In this document: positions 28,711 to 35,926 of the stretch, in pieces | Position numbering within the stretch: the stretch's first letter is position 1 | Layout: each line of letters starts with the position of its first letter | NCBI RefSeq assembly: GCF_024810105.1 | Contig: NZ_JANUDX010000001.1 | Location: 248,001-312,000 of the forward strand | Source: Stenotrophomonas sp. BIGb0135 | Lineage (GTDB): Bacteria; Pseudomonadota; Gammaproteobacteria; Xanthomonadales; Xanthomonadaceae | Length of the DNA stretch: 64,000 nucleotides | Direction: 5' to 3' | Notes under the pieces: model-generated | Databases searched by the model: none | Seen by the model: the letters and a program-made list of their open reading frames with translations, nothing else | Told to the model about the DNA's origin: nothing | Program-made: the position numbers and the translations under genes

Positions 28711-29253
28711 CCGGATCCAACAATCCACAAGTTCAAGGTGCCGGCAAAGGTGTGGCAAGGCCTATCTATGCTCACCGTGTTTCTGCTGCTGTTGTGGGCC
28801 GGCTGGTCATACCTCAAGCCAAAGCCGCAACACCCAAAGGCGCAGGCCTCCATTTCCCCCGATGAGTACGCTGCCCGCCATAGGCCTCGGATCGCCACCC
28901 TTCCATGGTCAGCCCCCGTGTTTGATGAGCGCTCTGTGGTGTCCCAGCCGGAGCTTTACTGCATGTCGTCAGGGCAGGGGCCTGAGACCACCTGTACGTG
29001 CCTGACCGAGCAGGGAACTAAGGCCAGGGTGCAGCTTGAGATGTGCAAGCACCTCGCCCTCAACGGGCCGGCTTACAACCCCTATCGCGCGCCTCGCGAG
29101 CCTTCCCCGGCTGGCCAGGTCGCTGCCGCCTCGGTCTCGCACGGCTCGTTTGCGCAGCCTGTTTCTCCCGCGGGAAGTGCGGTCATTGCAGTGGCGGATC
29201 GCCCAATGGCGACGTTCCCTGAGTCGGTGCAGAACCGCTACACCGGGAATTAA
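28711..29253 (+). pseudogene. Remnant of a second inovirus zot gene (C-terminal part)
   Basis: From GTG 28738 the frame encodes 171 residues: a transmembrane segment (SMLTVFLLLLWAGWSYL), a cysteine-rich periplasmic part (YCMSSGQGPETTCTCLTEQG ... EMCKHLALNGPAYNPY) and the tail ADRPMATFPESVQNRYTGN. This is the layout of the C-terminal half of inovirus Zot/gpI assembly proteins. Codons upstream of 28738 still read PTIHKFKVPAKVW in frame but are preceded by stops, and the N-terminal ATPase with its Walker motifs is missing. The tail is almost identical to that of the intact zot at 32469-33776. It is a broken phage gene, although a small exported protein could still be made. Confidence 0.7.
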
Positions 29254-29280
29254 CGTGACGGATCACGGCTCGGCGCGGGG

Positions 29281-29329
29281 TGCAGGGGCGCACAGCCCCT
29301 GTACCAAGGCGGGTAGGGGATTCCCCTAC
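29281..29329. terminator. Two tandem hairpins after the zot remnant
   Basis: CAGGGGC pairs with GCCCCTG around GCACA at 29281-29303. It is followed by GTAGGGG-ATT-CCCCTAC at 29313-29329. Both resemble the GTAGGGGC hairpins at 29805 and 30716. They lie between the zot remnant and the DUF4124 gene. Confidence 0.55.
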
Positions 29330-29380
29330 GGTCAAGTGGACCGAGAGTTAGATACCATTCCCGCAGGACAAGGGGGCGGT

Positions 29381-29791
29381 ATGGAACTCAGATGGATTCT
29401 GATGGCGGTTTTCGCGCTTTCCGGCGATGCAGCTGCCCAGCAGGTGCACAAGTGTGTCGAGAGCGGCCGCACAATCTACCAATCGGACCCCTGCGTGACC
29501 GGGCCAGCGGCCAAGTCTTGGAATGCGGCGCCAGAGGCTCCGAATCCGTACCAGCAAGCTCGGCTTGATGCCATTCGGCAGGAGCTAGAGCAGCGCAGAC
29601 AAATTGAGCGTCCAACCTATCGGTACGCACAGAGTGGCGTTCGTGGCATATCGATCAGTAAGCACCGTGATCCTGACCGGTGCGAGTCGGCAAAGGCGCA
29701 TCGAGCGTCCGTGTTCAACGCTGCTGGAATTCATAGGTCGTTCGAATTGACCCGCCGGATGGATGACATGGTGTTCGACGCGTGCAAGTAG
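29381..29791 (+). CDS. Exported DUF4124-domain protein
   Basis: 136 residues. An N-terminal signal sequence (MELRWILMAVFALSGDAAAQ) is followed by QVHKCVESGRTIYQSDPC, the core of the DUF4124 domain, a short domain with two conserved cysteines found in periplasmic proteins of unknown role. The rest is charged and ends in RRMDDMVFDACK. The ATG at 29381 follows a purine-rich GGGGGCGG. It sits within inovirus remnant DNA but the family is common on chromosomes, so it may be phage cargo or host DNA. Confidence 0.65.
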   Translation: MELRWILMAVFALSGDAAAQQVHKCVESGRTIYQSDPCVTGPAAKSWNAAPEAPNPYQQARLDAIRQELEQRRQIERPTYRYAQSGVRGISISKHRDPDRCESAKAHRASVFNAAGIHRSFELTRRMDDMVFDACK

Positions 29792-29804
29792 TCCGGCCCG
29801 GGGT

Positions 29805-29825
29805 GTAGGGGCGCGCAGCCCCTAC
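29805..29825. terminator. GTAGGGGC hairpin after the DUF4124 gene
   Basis: GTAGGGGC pairs perfectly with GCCCCTAC around GCGCA, 14 bases after the stop codon. It can serve both converging genes. The same arms recur at 30716-30734. Confidence 0.6.
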
Positions 29826-29835
29826 GATGACGCTC

Positions 29836-30099
29836 TCATCCAGCAGATTGCCCGAAGTGTCGTTCTCGGAACTCGCCCAGGTCCACAACGACGACCTTCA
29901 CCATCTGGCGCTGACCAGCTTTTCCCATGCCGGCCTCGGCCTTGCGCCGGGAGGCATATCCGGCCAACCTCAATTCCATCTGATCACGCCATGCCAGCCC
30001 GGCAAGGCGTTCGGGCGTCATCGGGTCGCCATGCGGGCTGACAAGGTAGTTGCCGCGAAGGCTCCAGCCTGCGAAGGGGCCGCTTAGGTACTGACACAT
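29836..30099 (-). CDS. DUF3653-family inovirus protein (left-hand phage remnant)
   Basis: 87 residues beginning MCQYLSGPFAGWSLRGNYLVSPHGDPMTPERL. This matches the DUF3653 pattern seen in inoviruses of Xanthomonas and Stenotrophomonas (a GPWxGW-type start, then a short F/LVSPxG and PERL). Its ATG overlaps the stop of the frame that comes out of dif at 30084, the same gene arrangement as at 30230-30705 but on the opposite strand. It therefore belongs to an older, inverted phage insertion. Function unknown, probably regulatory. Confidence 0.6.
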   Translation of the reverse strand: MCQYLSGPFAGWSLRGNYLVSPHGDPMTPERLAGLAWRDQMELRLAGYASRRKAEAGMGKAGQRQMVKVVVVDLGEFRERHFGQSAG

Positions 30100-30227
30100 T
30101 CATCAATGCTCGCTTTGTCCTTGGGACCCTTGGCAGGCAAGATCGATGCCAGGACCAGCTTGGGCAGGCCGCCGTAGTAGCGCACCCGTGCGATCAGAGA
30201 CTTTACATAATATACATTATGCGAAAT
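30084..30227 (-). pseudogene. C-terminal tail of a lost DUF3693-like regulator, reading out of dif
   Basis: An open frame enters from the dif site and continues SLIARVRYYGGLPKLV to a TAA that overlaps the DUF3653 start. It matches in place and general character the tail SMMARLLAFVGSRWRW on the other side of dif. It appears to be the 3' end of a phage regulator whose 5' part is gone. Confidence 0.45.
30200..30227. other. dif: Complete dif site (XerCD recombination site) and phage attachment site
   Basis: A 28-base site. On the minus strand it contains CGCATAATGTATATTATGT and differs from the E. coli dif only at a few outer positions (23 of 28 bases shared by my count). XerC and XerD resolve chromosome dimers at dif, which lies in the terminus region. 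Inoviruses without integrase use the same enzymes to insert here. Phage DNA flanks it on both sides. Confidence 0.9.
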
Positions 30228-30229
30228 CA

Positions 30230-30340
30230 ATGATGGCCCGTCTTCTGGCCTTTGTTGGCTCTCGCTGGCGCTGGATCAAGCTCTGGATCGGCTCTTGCTT
30301 CCCTGCTCGTTCCCCCAACAAGGACGAGATCGAAGCATGA
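30230..30340 (+). CDS. 36-codon frame at the phage left end (tail of the attP-spanning regulator)
   Basis: It reads MMARLLAFVGSRWRWIKLW and ends EIEA with its TGA overlapping the DUF3653 ATG. In the circular phage the codons upstream come from the DUF3693 gene at the other end of the prophage, without a stop, so this is the tail of one 160-residue protein. In the prophage it could be translated only from the local ATGs, which lack a good ribosome site. Confidence 0.55.
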   Translation: MMARLLAFVGSRWRWIKLWIGSCFPARSPNKDEIEA

Positions 30341-30705
30341 GCGAAATGGACACGCACGAACGTATCGACCTGACCGGCCCTTGGGCCGGTTTTGGCTTTC
30401 AGGCAGGCCACATGTTCACCCCCGAGGGTCACAGCCTCGAACCGTGCGACATGACCTGGTGGTCGCTTACCTGCAACATTGCCCGGGAATGGCGTTTGAT
30501 GATGGAGGAAGCCCGGCCGCGGCCGACGCGATCGCTGCCCTCTGGAAAGCGCTGCGCCACAATGGATTCCAGCGTCGTATACCTGCGCGAGTACGTCAGA
30601 ATTCGCAGAGAACGGCGGCTGGGCATCGGTGACCCCGGCGCCGGCGCCGAGCCGTCCAATGTGGTCCATATGTCCCGTGGGCCACGACGCCCCAAGCGCG
30701 GTTGA
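30337..30705 (+). CDS. DUF3653-family inovirus protein
   Basis: 122 residues. The N-terminal half RIDLTGPWAGFGFQAGHMFTPEGHSLEPCDMTWWSL fits the DUF3653 pattern and is related to the products at 29836-30099 and 38831-38956. The C-terminal half is basic and of low complexity (RPRPTRSLPSGKR, RGPRRPKRG), suggesting nucleic acid contact. The start overlaps the stop of the attP-spanning frame (ATGA). The role is not established; a regulatory role is likely from its pairing with the DUF3693 gene. Confidence 0.65.
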   Translation: MSEMDTHERIDLTGPWAGFGFQAGHMFTPEGHSLEPCDMTWWSLTCNIAREWRLMMEEARPRPTRSLPSGKRCATMDSSVVYLREYVRIRRERRLGIGDPGAGAEPSNVVHMSRGPRRPKRG

Positions 30706-30715
30706 GGCGTTGACC

Positions 30716-30734
30716 GTAGGGGCAAGGCCCCTAC
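30716..30734. terminator. GTAGGGGC hairpin after DUF3653
   Basis: GTAGGGGC-AAG-GCCCCTAC, a perfect 8-bp stem with a 3-base loop, 11 bases after the stop. It lies between the converging DUF3653 and HEPN genes. Confidence 0.6.
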
Positions 30735-30754
30735 ACCCCTCGCAGCCAACGGGT

Positions 30755-32029
30755 CTACAACGCTCGCCCACGCTGATGATCTCGCTCAAGATGCCTTTGC
30801 TCTTCGTTGATCACCGAGTAAATAAGGTGCTGTAGGTAATGAAATAGCGACACCTCATGCCGATTGAGGCGATTCTTGCCTGTATGGACGATCTTAGATC
30901 GGATCTTATAGATCTCTCGAAATGCATCGATGATGTCTGATCGTGCAGTCGGCGTCTTGGCAATCAGATATGCGCAGCGATTTGCCATGAGCGTGGTTAG
31001 GCCTATGCTGGCATCCTGATCATCGTCACCGAGAAGGATCTCGATAGATGCTGCCGCTTGCACATAGGCAAGGAGTTGGTCGCGACCGCAATGACTATCG
31101 AACAGCCACCGGGCTGACAGCCTGATCTTTTCGCCAAGCTTGCTGGTAAATACCGTGCCAATGCGATTCAGCCTCTCGGCGAGCAAGGCTGGATCGTCGG
31201 TAATCTCCGTGGGCGTGGACAGCGTTTGGATGCCAGCTATGTGCTGCTCGTCAAGGTTGATGAAGCTAGGGCCTTGCCACCTGCCCTCTTCTAAGCAGTG
31301 AACGAAAAGCTGAGTAATTTCAGGGCGGGCGCCCAGGTCGAATATAGGTATGTCGACGAACAGCCCGAGAGCTAGACCCAGCCCGAAGAACGAAAGAACA
31401 TCGTCGCGCGCGGACAAAATTGGCTCGGTTAACGCATTCCGGTAGTACCCAAGTGCCTCGACCTGCAGATAGCCAGCCTCATCTTCCCAGCCATCGGAAT
31501 GCCGCGTCCCAGTGAGGAAATTGAACTTAAGGCCTGGGTTGGCGTGAGGTGGGAGCTCGTGCGTTTTTCTGAGCTGGGCGCCCGAAATTATGATGTGTTT
31601 CTCTGAGAGCTGAAAACGTCCCCCATTCAACCTGAGTAGCTCCCTAAACACATCAGGCAACCTTACACAAACGTGATAGGTCCATGGCAGCGTGCAGAAG
31701 CTCTCCACGATAGCCGTCGCCATTGGAGTGACGTCCTCGTAACCGGGAACTGATGTTAGAGGTGACCAAGTGCCCTCTGGGTTGAATCCCGGTCCTTTGA
31801 AATGCCGTCTTATCTCATCTGCCACGAAAACCTCAAAGGCGCTCTCCCCAACATAAAGGCGAAGTTCTTCGGCTAGATTTCCCTTGTCCGGAAGGCTTCG
31901 AATATCCCGAAGGCCGTGCAACATGTGTCCGTAGATGAATGCGTCGCAATAGACATTTGCCCCCCTAAGCTCAGAACTTAGTTGCTCGATGAGTCGCACC
32001 TTGCAGCCAGGGTTGATATCGATTGACAT
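30755..32029 (-). CDS. Apea-like HEPN-domain protein, candidate anti-phage RNase
   Basis: 424 residues without signal or membrane segment. The C-terminal 110 residues form an Apea-type HEPN domain: LLAYVQAAASIEILLGD, then FREIYKIRSKIVHTG, which holds the R-x4-H active-site motif (RSKIVH) of HEPN ribonucleases. The N-terminal 300 residues are of a type I cannot name but fit in length and place the N-terminal domain of ApeA-like defence proteins. ApeA-type HEPN proteins are known to stop phage growth, probably by cutting host RNA. The gene is visibly richer in A+T than its surroundings and lies between the phage ends and zot, a usual site of inovirus cargo. Specific defence function is inference. 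Confidence 0.7.
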   Translation of the reverse strand: MSIDINPGCKVRLIEQLSSELRGANVYCDAFIYGHMLHGLRDIRSLPDKGNLAEELRLYVGESAFEVFVADEIRRHFKGPGFNPEGTWSPLTSVPGYEDVTPMATAIVESFCTLPWTYHVCVRLPDVFRELLRLNGGRFQLSEKHIIISGAQLRKTHELPPHANPGLKFNFLTGTRHSDGWEDEAGYLQVEALGYYRNALTEPILSARDDVLSFFGLGLALGLFVDIPIFDLGARPEITQLFVHCLEEGRWQGPSFINLDEQHIAGIQTLSTPTEITDDPALLAERLNRIGTVFTSKLGEKIRLSARWLFDSHCGRDQLLAYVQAAASIEILLGDDDQDASIGLTTLMANRCAYLIAKTPTARSDIIDAFREIYKIRSKIVHTGKNRLNRHEVSLFHYLQHLIYSVINEEQRHLERDHQRGRAL

Positions 32030-32152
32030 AGCTCTCTGCGCTCCTTGCTTGTGCGTTCTGCTGAGTCTAGCGGTCGAGGATGGAGCTTCGCTAGCAGGGA
32101 CGATGCCGGACTTTGGGTGGATTTAGGGCTAGTGTCGCCAGTTGCATGGGCC

Positions 32153-32419
32153 TCATTGGAAACGGCTGTAGCGCGCCGAGGAGGCGTTGGCAGCGACTTG
32201 CCGGACTAGTGCTAGTCCCTCTGGGGTTAAGTAGGCATACGAGCGGTGCCAGATGGAATAGCTCGTGACGCAGATAAGGCCAGCAGACCGCAGACCCCAA
32301 TAAGGCTCCACGCGCCGGTTGCTGCAGCGATGTGCCGTATCGATCGACACGGCACTTTCCTGCAGGAGCTGGCGCAAGATGGATCGCTGTGGCTTGGACA
32401 GGTCGCCGTAGATGCTCAT
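32153..32419 (-). CDS. Small winged-helix-like DNA-binding protein
   Basis: 88 residues beginning MSIYGDLSKPQRSILRQLLQESAVSIDTAHRCSNRRVEP and ending in a tail with LTPEGLALVRQ. The succession of short helices with a wing (SYAYLTPEGLAL) looks like a MarR/ArsR-type winged helix. It follows zot on the same strand. It may regulate the cargo genes or phage functions. The start was placed at the ATG with GAGGACCCC upstream. Confidence 0.5.
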   Translation of the reverse strand: MSIYGDLSKPQRSILRQLLQESAVSIDTAHRCSNRRVEPYWGLRSAGLICVTSYSIWHRSYAYLTPEGLALVRQVAANASSARYSRFQ

Positions 32420-32453
32420 GGGGTCCTCATGCCGGCATGGTGCCGTGTCAGGC

Positions 32454-32467
32454 CGTGACGCGTCACG
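32454..32467. terminator. 14-bp perfect palindrome after zot
   Basis: CGTGACGCGTCACG lies two bases after the zot stop codon. It could act as a short terminator stem or as a binding site for a dimeric protein. Confidence 0.4.
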
Positions 32468-32468
32468 A

Positions 32469-33776
32469 TTAGCCGCCCGTGTATCGGTTCTGCACCGACT
32501 CCGGGAACGTAGCCATCGGACGGTTCGCGACACCGATGATGGTGCCGCCCGACTGGGTGGATGCGCGGACGCCGGCGCCGCCCCCACTCGCTCCGCTCGC
32601 AGGTTCAGCGCCGCCGCCCTCGCGGTCCAGCCGGTATAGGCGGGCCTCGGGCTCTCGTCGCGGAGCCTGCCGTGGCCACGCGGTGGCGACGGACTCGTAC
32701 GTCCTGGCGCTCAGGGTGACGCCGAAGGCCGCGATCTTGACCTTGTAGCCCATGGCGATGAGCTGATCGAAGGTGAGTTGATCGGCCGTATTGCCGGAGC
32801 TATCCACCCATTCGACCATGCCGACCTCGCGATCACCCATGCTCGCTCGAAACACGAGTCGGATGCGGTTGACGTTGGTCAGTTCGGCCACGTATCGCTG
32901 CTCGATGGTCATGCCGGCGAACGGATCGGGCGGCGGTGCTGCCTTGGGCGCCATCGGCATGACCGGTGCAGGGTTCGCCGCGGTTGGGCCTAGGGCACGC
33001 GATCCGGGCACGGCCTGCACCTTCCCACTGCCCTCGCCCACCTTGCCGTCTTGGAAAAAGAAGCTGACGAAGAAGTAAGCGCCGATCAGGCCGACCGTGC
33101 CGAAAATGATGCCGCGCAGCGCCATGGCGCGCCACACGTTGGTCCCGCCCTCATCGTAGACCTCCGTGTTTTCCGCACCCACCGCGTAGCCGTGGTAGAG
33201 CGGATAGATGGCCGGATCGTACTTCTCAGTCTTGCCGCCGACCTTCTCGTATTTGCCTGGACTGGTGGTGTGCCAGAACGTTACCCGGTACCGCGATTTG
33301 AGGCCTACCGCCGTGAGTTTCTGAAATACGTTCTTCCGCTCAATACGAGCGCGTACCGCCTGATGCACGCGGTTGATCCACTGGGTCATGATCACCGCAT
33401 CGCCGCCGTTCTGGCCAAGCAGCGCCCAGAAGTTCTCTACCGCATCGGGCAGCGGCAGGCGCTGGGACACGTAGAACTCGTGGACCTCATCGATCACCAC
33501 GAGCGAATCCTTGAACTGATCGGGGATGCACCACTGCCCGGTTTCAGCGTCTTTCTCGCAGGCAAACAGCTTGGACACGTCCTTGGTGTCCACCAGCACC
33601 AACAGATCCTGCACCTCATCAAGCGGCATGCCCAGGTACGCGGCGATGCGCTCGTGGCTCAGGCCGTTGAGGCGCGCAAACACGCGGCGGCGCTTCTTGA
33701 GGTTGGGCAGAATGTGATTCTTGACCGCATCGTAGCTCTTGCCGGCGCGCGGCACACCTTCGTTGAATACGAGCAT
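32469..33776 (-). CDS. Zot-like inovirus assembly ATPase (gpI)
   Basis: 435 residues. The N-terminal ATPase has Walker A in EGVPRAGKSYDA (residues 6-17) and Walker B in SLVVIDEVHEFYV. A single transmembrane segment lies at about 225-245 (GIIFGTVGLIGAYFFVSFFF), followed by a periplasmic part with proline-rich linkers and the tail NRPMATFPESVQNRYTGG. In filamentous phages this protein sits in the inner membrane and drives extrusion of the virion. The start is one base after the stop of the pVI-like gene. The C-terminal tail is shared with the zot remnant at 28.7-29.3 kb although the middle parts differ. Confidence 0.92.
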   Translation of the reverse strand: MLVFNEGVPRAGKSYDAVKNHILPNLKKRRRVFARLNGLSHERIAAYLGMPLDEVQDLLVLVDTKDVSKLFACEKDAETGQWCIPDQFKDSLVVIDEVHEFYVSQRLPLPDAVENFWALLGQNGGDAVIMTQWINRVHQAVRARIERKNVFQKLTAVGLKSRYRVTFWHTTSPGKYEKVGGKTEKYDPAIYPLYHGYAVGAENTEVYDEGGTNVWRAMALRGIIFGTVGLIGAYFFVSFFFQDGKVGEGSGKVQAVPGSRALGPTAANPAPVMPMAPKAAPPPDPFAGMTIEQRYVAELTNVNRIRLVFRASMGDREVGMVEWVDSSGNTADQLTFDQLIAMGYKVKIAAFGVTLSARTYESVATAWPRQAPRREPEARLYRLDREGGGAEPASGASGGGAGVRASTQSGGTIIGVANRPMATFPESVQNRYTGG

Positions 33777-33777
33777 C

Positions 33778-34122
33778 TCACCATTTCCCCAGTGTCAGGA
33801 TTTTGCGCAGCATGCGGAAGGTGATCGCCGCCGAAATCATGGCAAAGCACTCTGCCACCTGAAACGTCTCCACGAACCAGCCGACGACCGGGCCGGCTTT
33901 GCCCAGCATCGCGTTGAGGCTGTTTTGTTCCAGAAATTCCGGCACCGGCAGCATCTCAATCACCCGGGCTACAAGCTCAAGGGACTGATCGATGGCGAAG
34001 AGAACGAGATCCTTGAAGAACAGCACGATGGCGTCCCACAGGCGCTCGACCTGCTTGCGCAGGAATTCGCCCAGGTCACCGAGCCAGCCGGCATGCATGA
34101 GGGTGAGAAGTAAGTTCATCAC
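33778..34122 (-). CDS. DUF2523-family minor coat protein (pVI-like)
   Basis: 114 residues with hydrophobic segments near the N-terminus (WDAIVLFFKDLVLFAIDQSLELV) and C-terminus (VAECFAMISAAITFRMLRKIL). DUF2523 proteins occupy the place of gene VI between the adsorption protein and Zot in Xanthomonas-type inoviruses and are thought to cap the virion end. The start overlaps the adsorption-protein stop; ATG at 34119 is the alternative. Confidence 0.8.
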   Translation of the reverse strand: MMNLLLTLMHAGWLGDLGEFLRKQVERLWDAIVLFFKDLVLFAIDQSLELVARVIEMLPVPEFLEQNSLNAMLGKAGPVVGWFVETFQVAECFAMISAAITFRMLRKILTLGKW

Positions 34123-35072
34123 ATGAGCGCAATTTTGGCCGCCTGATAGGCAGCAAGGGAAAGAAGGACCCAGCCCATCAGGGTCAGCATTTCGGCGAAC
34201 TCGCCGCCGCAGTGAACATCGAGCGTCATGGCCTGCCAGTAGTCGCTTGCGGGCAACTCAAACACCGGGCAGGACCCGCCGACGTTAATCACAAAGAAGC
34301 CGGTGGTGGCCTTGTATATCTCTGACTGGGCCACGCGGTCCTTGAACTTGTCCAGGACCTCGCCGACATTGCCGGTGGAATACTCTTGGGTATAGAGCGG
34401 CCCGCCCCAGTCGCCGGGAAGGCCCGGATCAGTGCCACCACCCTCCCCCGGGTTGCCGGGGTTGCCGGGATTGGTGCCGCCGCCCTCATCAGGCACGCAG
34501 ATGCCGCCGACTTCCTTTTCCCCTTCCTCGCACTCTGGCCCCTCTTCGTCGGGGCGTACCTCCACAGGCTCGGGGGCGTCACCCGCCGCGCAGGTCGCGC
34601 CGGTAGGAGAGAACATATGGCCGCTGGGCGCGTCGACATCCAGCGCGCTGGTGTACATGCAGCCTTGATAGCAGACATTGACCGAGGCAGCGGTCGGCCC
34701 ACCTTTCCAGTTCCATTCATACGAGCGATCGCTGCACATGCCCACGAAGTAGTGCATGAAATATCGGGGGGTCGCGACGAAGGCGCTACTACCGACGCGG
34801 CAATACACGGCGACCGTGAAAGAGTTGCCGGACTGAGAGTACGAGGCGGTGATCTTCGGTCCGTAGTAGGTCATGGTGGGATAGCCCGGAGTGGGCATGC
34901 ACAGGATCGGCCCTACTTCGTCTGCACTGGCGCGAGCCACCTTGTAGGCACGGCCCTCATCGCAGCCGTCCTCAAGGTCGCCGCATTCCTGCGACCCCTC
35001 CTGGGCATCCGCAGGTTGTACCGCGATGGCGCAGGCGACCGCCAGCAGCAGGGCAAAGATGAGCCGCGTCAC
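34119..35072 (-). CDS. Inovirus adsorption protein (pIII-like)
   Basis: 317 residues from GTG 35072. A signal peptide (TRLIFALLLAVACAIAVQPADAQ) leads to a cysteine-rich N-terminal region (ECGDLEDGCDEG), a central domain with paired cysteines, a glycine/proline/asparagine linker (GTNPGNPGNPGEGGG), a second small domain and a C-terminal membrane anchor (LMGWVLLSLAAYQAAKIALM). That is the layout of pIII, which binds the host pilus and releases the phage. The GTG overlaps the stop of the 24-codon gene before it. A longer frame upstream exists, but it would place about 44 charged residues before the signal peptide, which is unlikely. Confidence 0.85.
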   Translation of the reverse strand: MTRLIFALLLAVACAIAVQPADAQEGSQECGDLEDGCDEGRAYKVARASADEVGPILCMPTPGYPTMTYYGPKITASYSQSGNSFTVAVYCRVGSSAFVATPRYFMHYFVGMCSDRSYEWNWKGGPTAASVNVCYQGCMYTSALDVDAPSGHMFSPTGATCAAGDAPEPVEVRPDEEGPECEEGEKEVGGICVPDEGGGTNPGNPGNPGEGGGTDPGLPGDWGGPLYTQEYSTGNVGEVLDKFKDRVAQSEIYKATTGFFVINVGGSCPVFELPASDYWQAMTLDVHCGGEFAEMLTLMGWVLLSLAAYQAAKIALM

Positions 35073-35143
35073 TGGGCGATCCCCAGCGCGACGGCGATGC
35101 CACACAGGGCGCTTATGAAACCAGCGAACAAGCAGACGATCAT
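35069..35143 (-). CDS. 24-residue hydrophobic protein, candidate small coat protein (pVII/pIX-like)
   Basis: ATG 35143 is preceded by AAAAGGAG at good spacing. The product, MIVCLFAGFISALCGIAVAL plus GIAQ, is one transmembrane helix. Its stop overlaps the GTG of the adsorption gene (GTGA). Position between the major coat and pIII, size and coupling recall the tiny end-cap coat proteins VII and IX of Ff phages. Sequence similarity to those cannot be judged at this length. Confidence 0.6.
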   Translation of the reverse strand: MIVCLFAGFISALCGIAVALGIAQ

Positions 35144-35204
35144 CACGAAACTCCTTTTCAGTGTCCGGAAATGAAAAGGGGGAGGTTGCCCTCCCCCGCT
35201 TCAC

Positions 35205-35354
35205 TTACTTGCCGAAGAAGCCGGCGACCTTCCTGCCGCCCCAGGTGGCGAAGCCCACCAGCGCGAGGATGGCGCAGGCGCCGAGAACTGCGGTCACTGC
35301 GGTGGACGCGTCGACGCCGGTCAGAATGTTGCTGAAATCAATGCCCGTACCCAT
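35205..35354 (-). CDS. Major coat protein (pVIII-like)
   Basis: 49 residues: acidic amphipathic start (MGTGIDFSNILTGVDAS), a central membrane helix (VTAVLGACAILALVGFATW) and a basic C-terminus (GGRKVAGFFGK), the charge pattern of inovirus major coats, whose basic end contacts the DNA. No cleavable signal peptide precedes it, as described for Xanthomonas phages of the Cf/phiLf group. The ATG at 35354 has AAAAGGAG upstream; a longer frame to 35429 lacks this. Confidence 0.85.
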   Translation of the reverse strand: MGTGIDFSNILTGVDASTAVTAVLGACAILALVGFATWGGRKVAGFFGK

Positions 35355-35391
35355 GGTGAAGCTCCTTTTCTGTGATTGAGGTTGATGCCGG

Positions 35392-35643
35392 TCAAGCTTT
35401 GTGGAACACCGCCGCGACGGAACCGGCAACCCGCGCGACGACGAAGAGGAAGACGATCAACCCGAACGGACCAGCCGCCCACGTTGCCAGCACCTCTTTG
35501 TCTGGAATTTCGAATGCCTGAGCGATCAAGGCGACGGTAGAAACCTCTGCGCCGCTGAGCAGCACATATCCGCTGCACTCAGCCACAGGCTGGCCCGTGG
35601 GGACGATGGTCCCGTTCTCAGTGAGTGCGACGCAGAGGCCCAT
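35392..35643 (-). CDS. Inovirus small membrane protein, probable minor coat
   Basis: 83 residues with a polar N-terminus (MGLCVALTENGTIVPTGQP) and a transmembrane helix (FGLIVFLFVVARVAGSVAAVF) ending in a short basic tail. It lies between the ssDNA-binding protein and the major coat gene, the place of gene VII/IX-like proteins in related phages. I cannot assign it to one of them by sequence. Confidence 0.65.
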   Translation of the reverse strand: MGLCVALTENGTIVPTGQPVAECSGYVLLSGAEVSTVALIAQAFEIPDKEVLATWAAGPFGLIVFLFVVARVAGSVAAVFHKA

Positions 35644-35647
35644 GGTT

Positions 35648-35926
35648 TTAGGCCTTGACCGGCGGCGGGGCCGACTTGGCCACCAGCGGAATCAGGTCGA
35701 CATAACGCTTGAGCGTCAGGTCGCCGTACTGGCCCAGCGCGAAGGACTTGGGGTCGATGTCGTATTCGCCAGCCGGATAGGCCGGGCGTTTGCCGAGGCC
35801 AACGCGGAACGGCAGTTCGAAGTCGTTGCCCAGGTCGAGGCCGACCATCTGGGAACGGATGATGGTGCCGGTCTTCTGGTTGTGCTCTTCTTCGACGGCG
35901 GCGGATTTTACGCGGCAGATGGGCAT
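35648..35926 (-). CDS. Inovirus ssDNA-binding protein (pV-like)
   Basis: 92 residues following the rep gene, with an OB-like beta-rich sequence (TGTIIRSQMVGLDLGNDFELPFRVGLG, then YDIDPKSFALGQYGDLTLKRY). It would coat the phage single-stranded DNA and switch replication from double to single strands. The start overlaps the rep stop by 19 bases. Assignment relies on gene order as well as general sequence. Confidence 0.75.
   Translation of the reverse strand: MPICRVKSAAVEEEHNQKTGTIIRSQMVGLDLGNDFELPFRVGLGKRPAYPAGEYDIDPKSFALGQYGDLTLKRYVDLIPLVAKSAPPPVKA

Noticed and set aside
29822..30087. Plus-strand frames over the left DUF3653 gene
   Set aside because: They lack ribosome sites and resemble nothing; the minus-strand frame has the DUF3653 pattern and an overlap with the tail frame.
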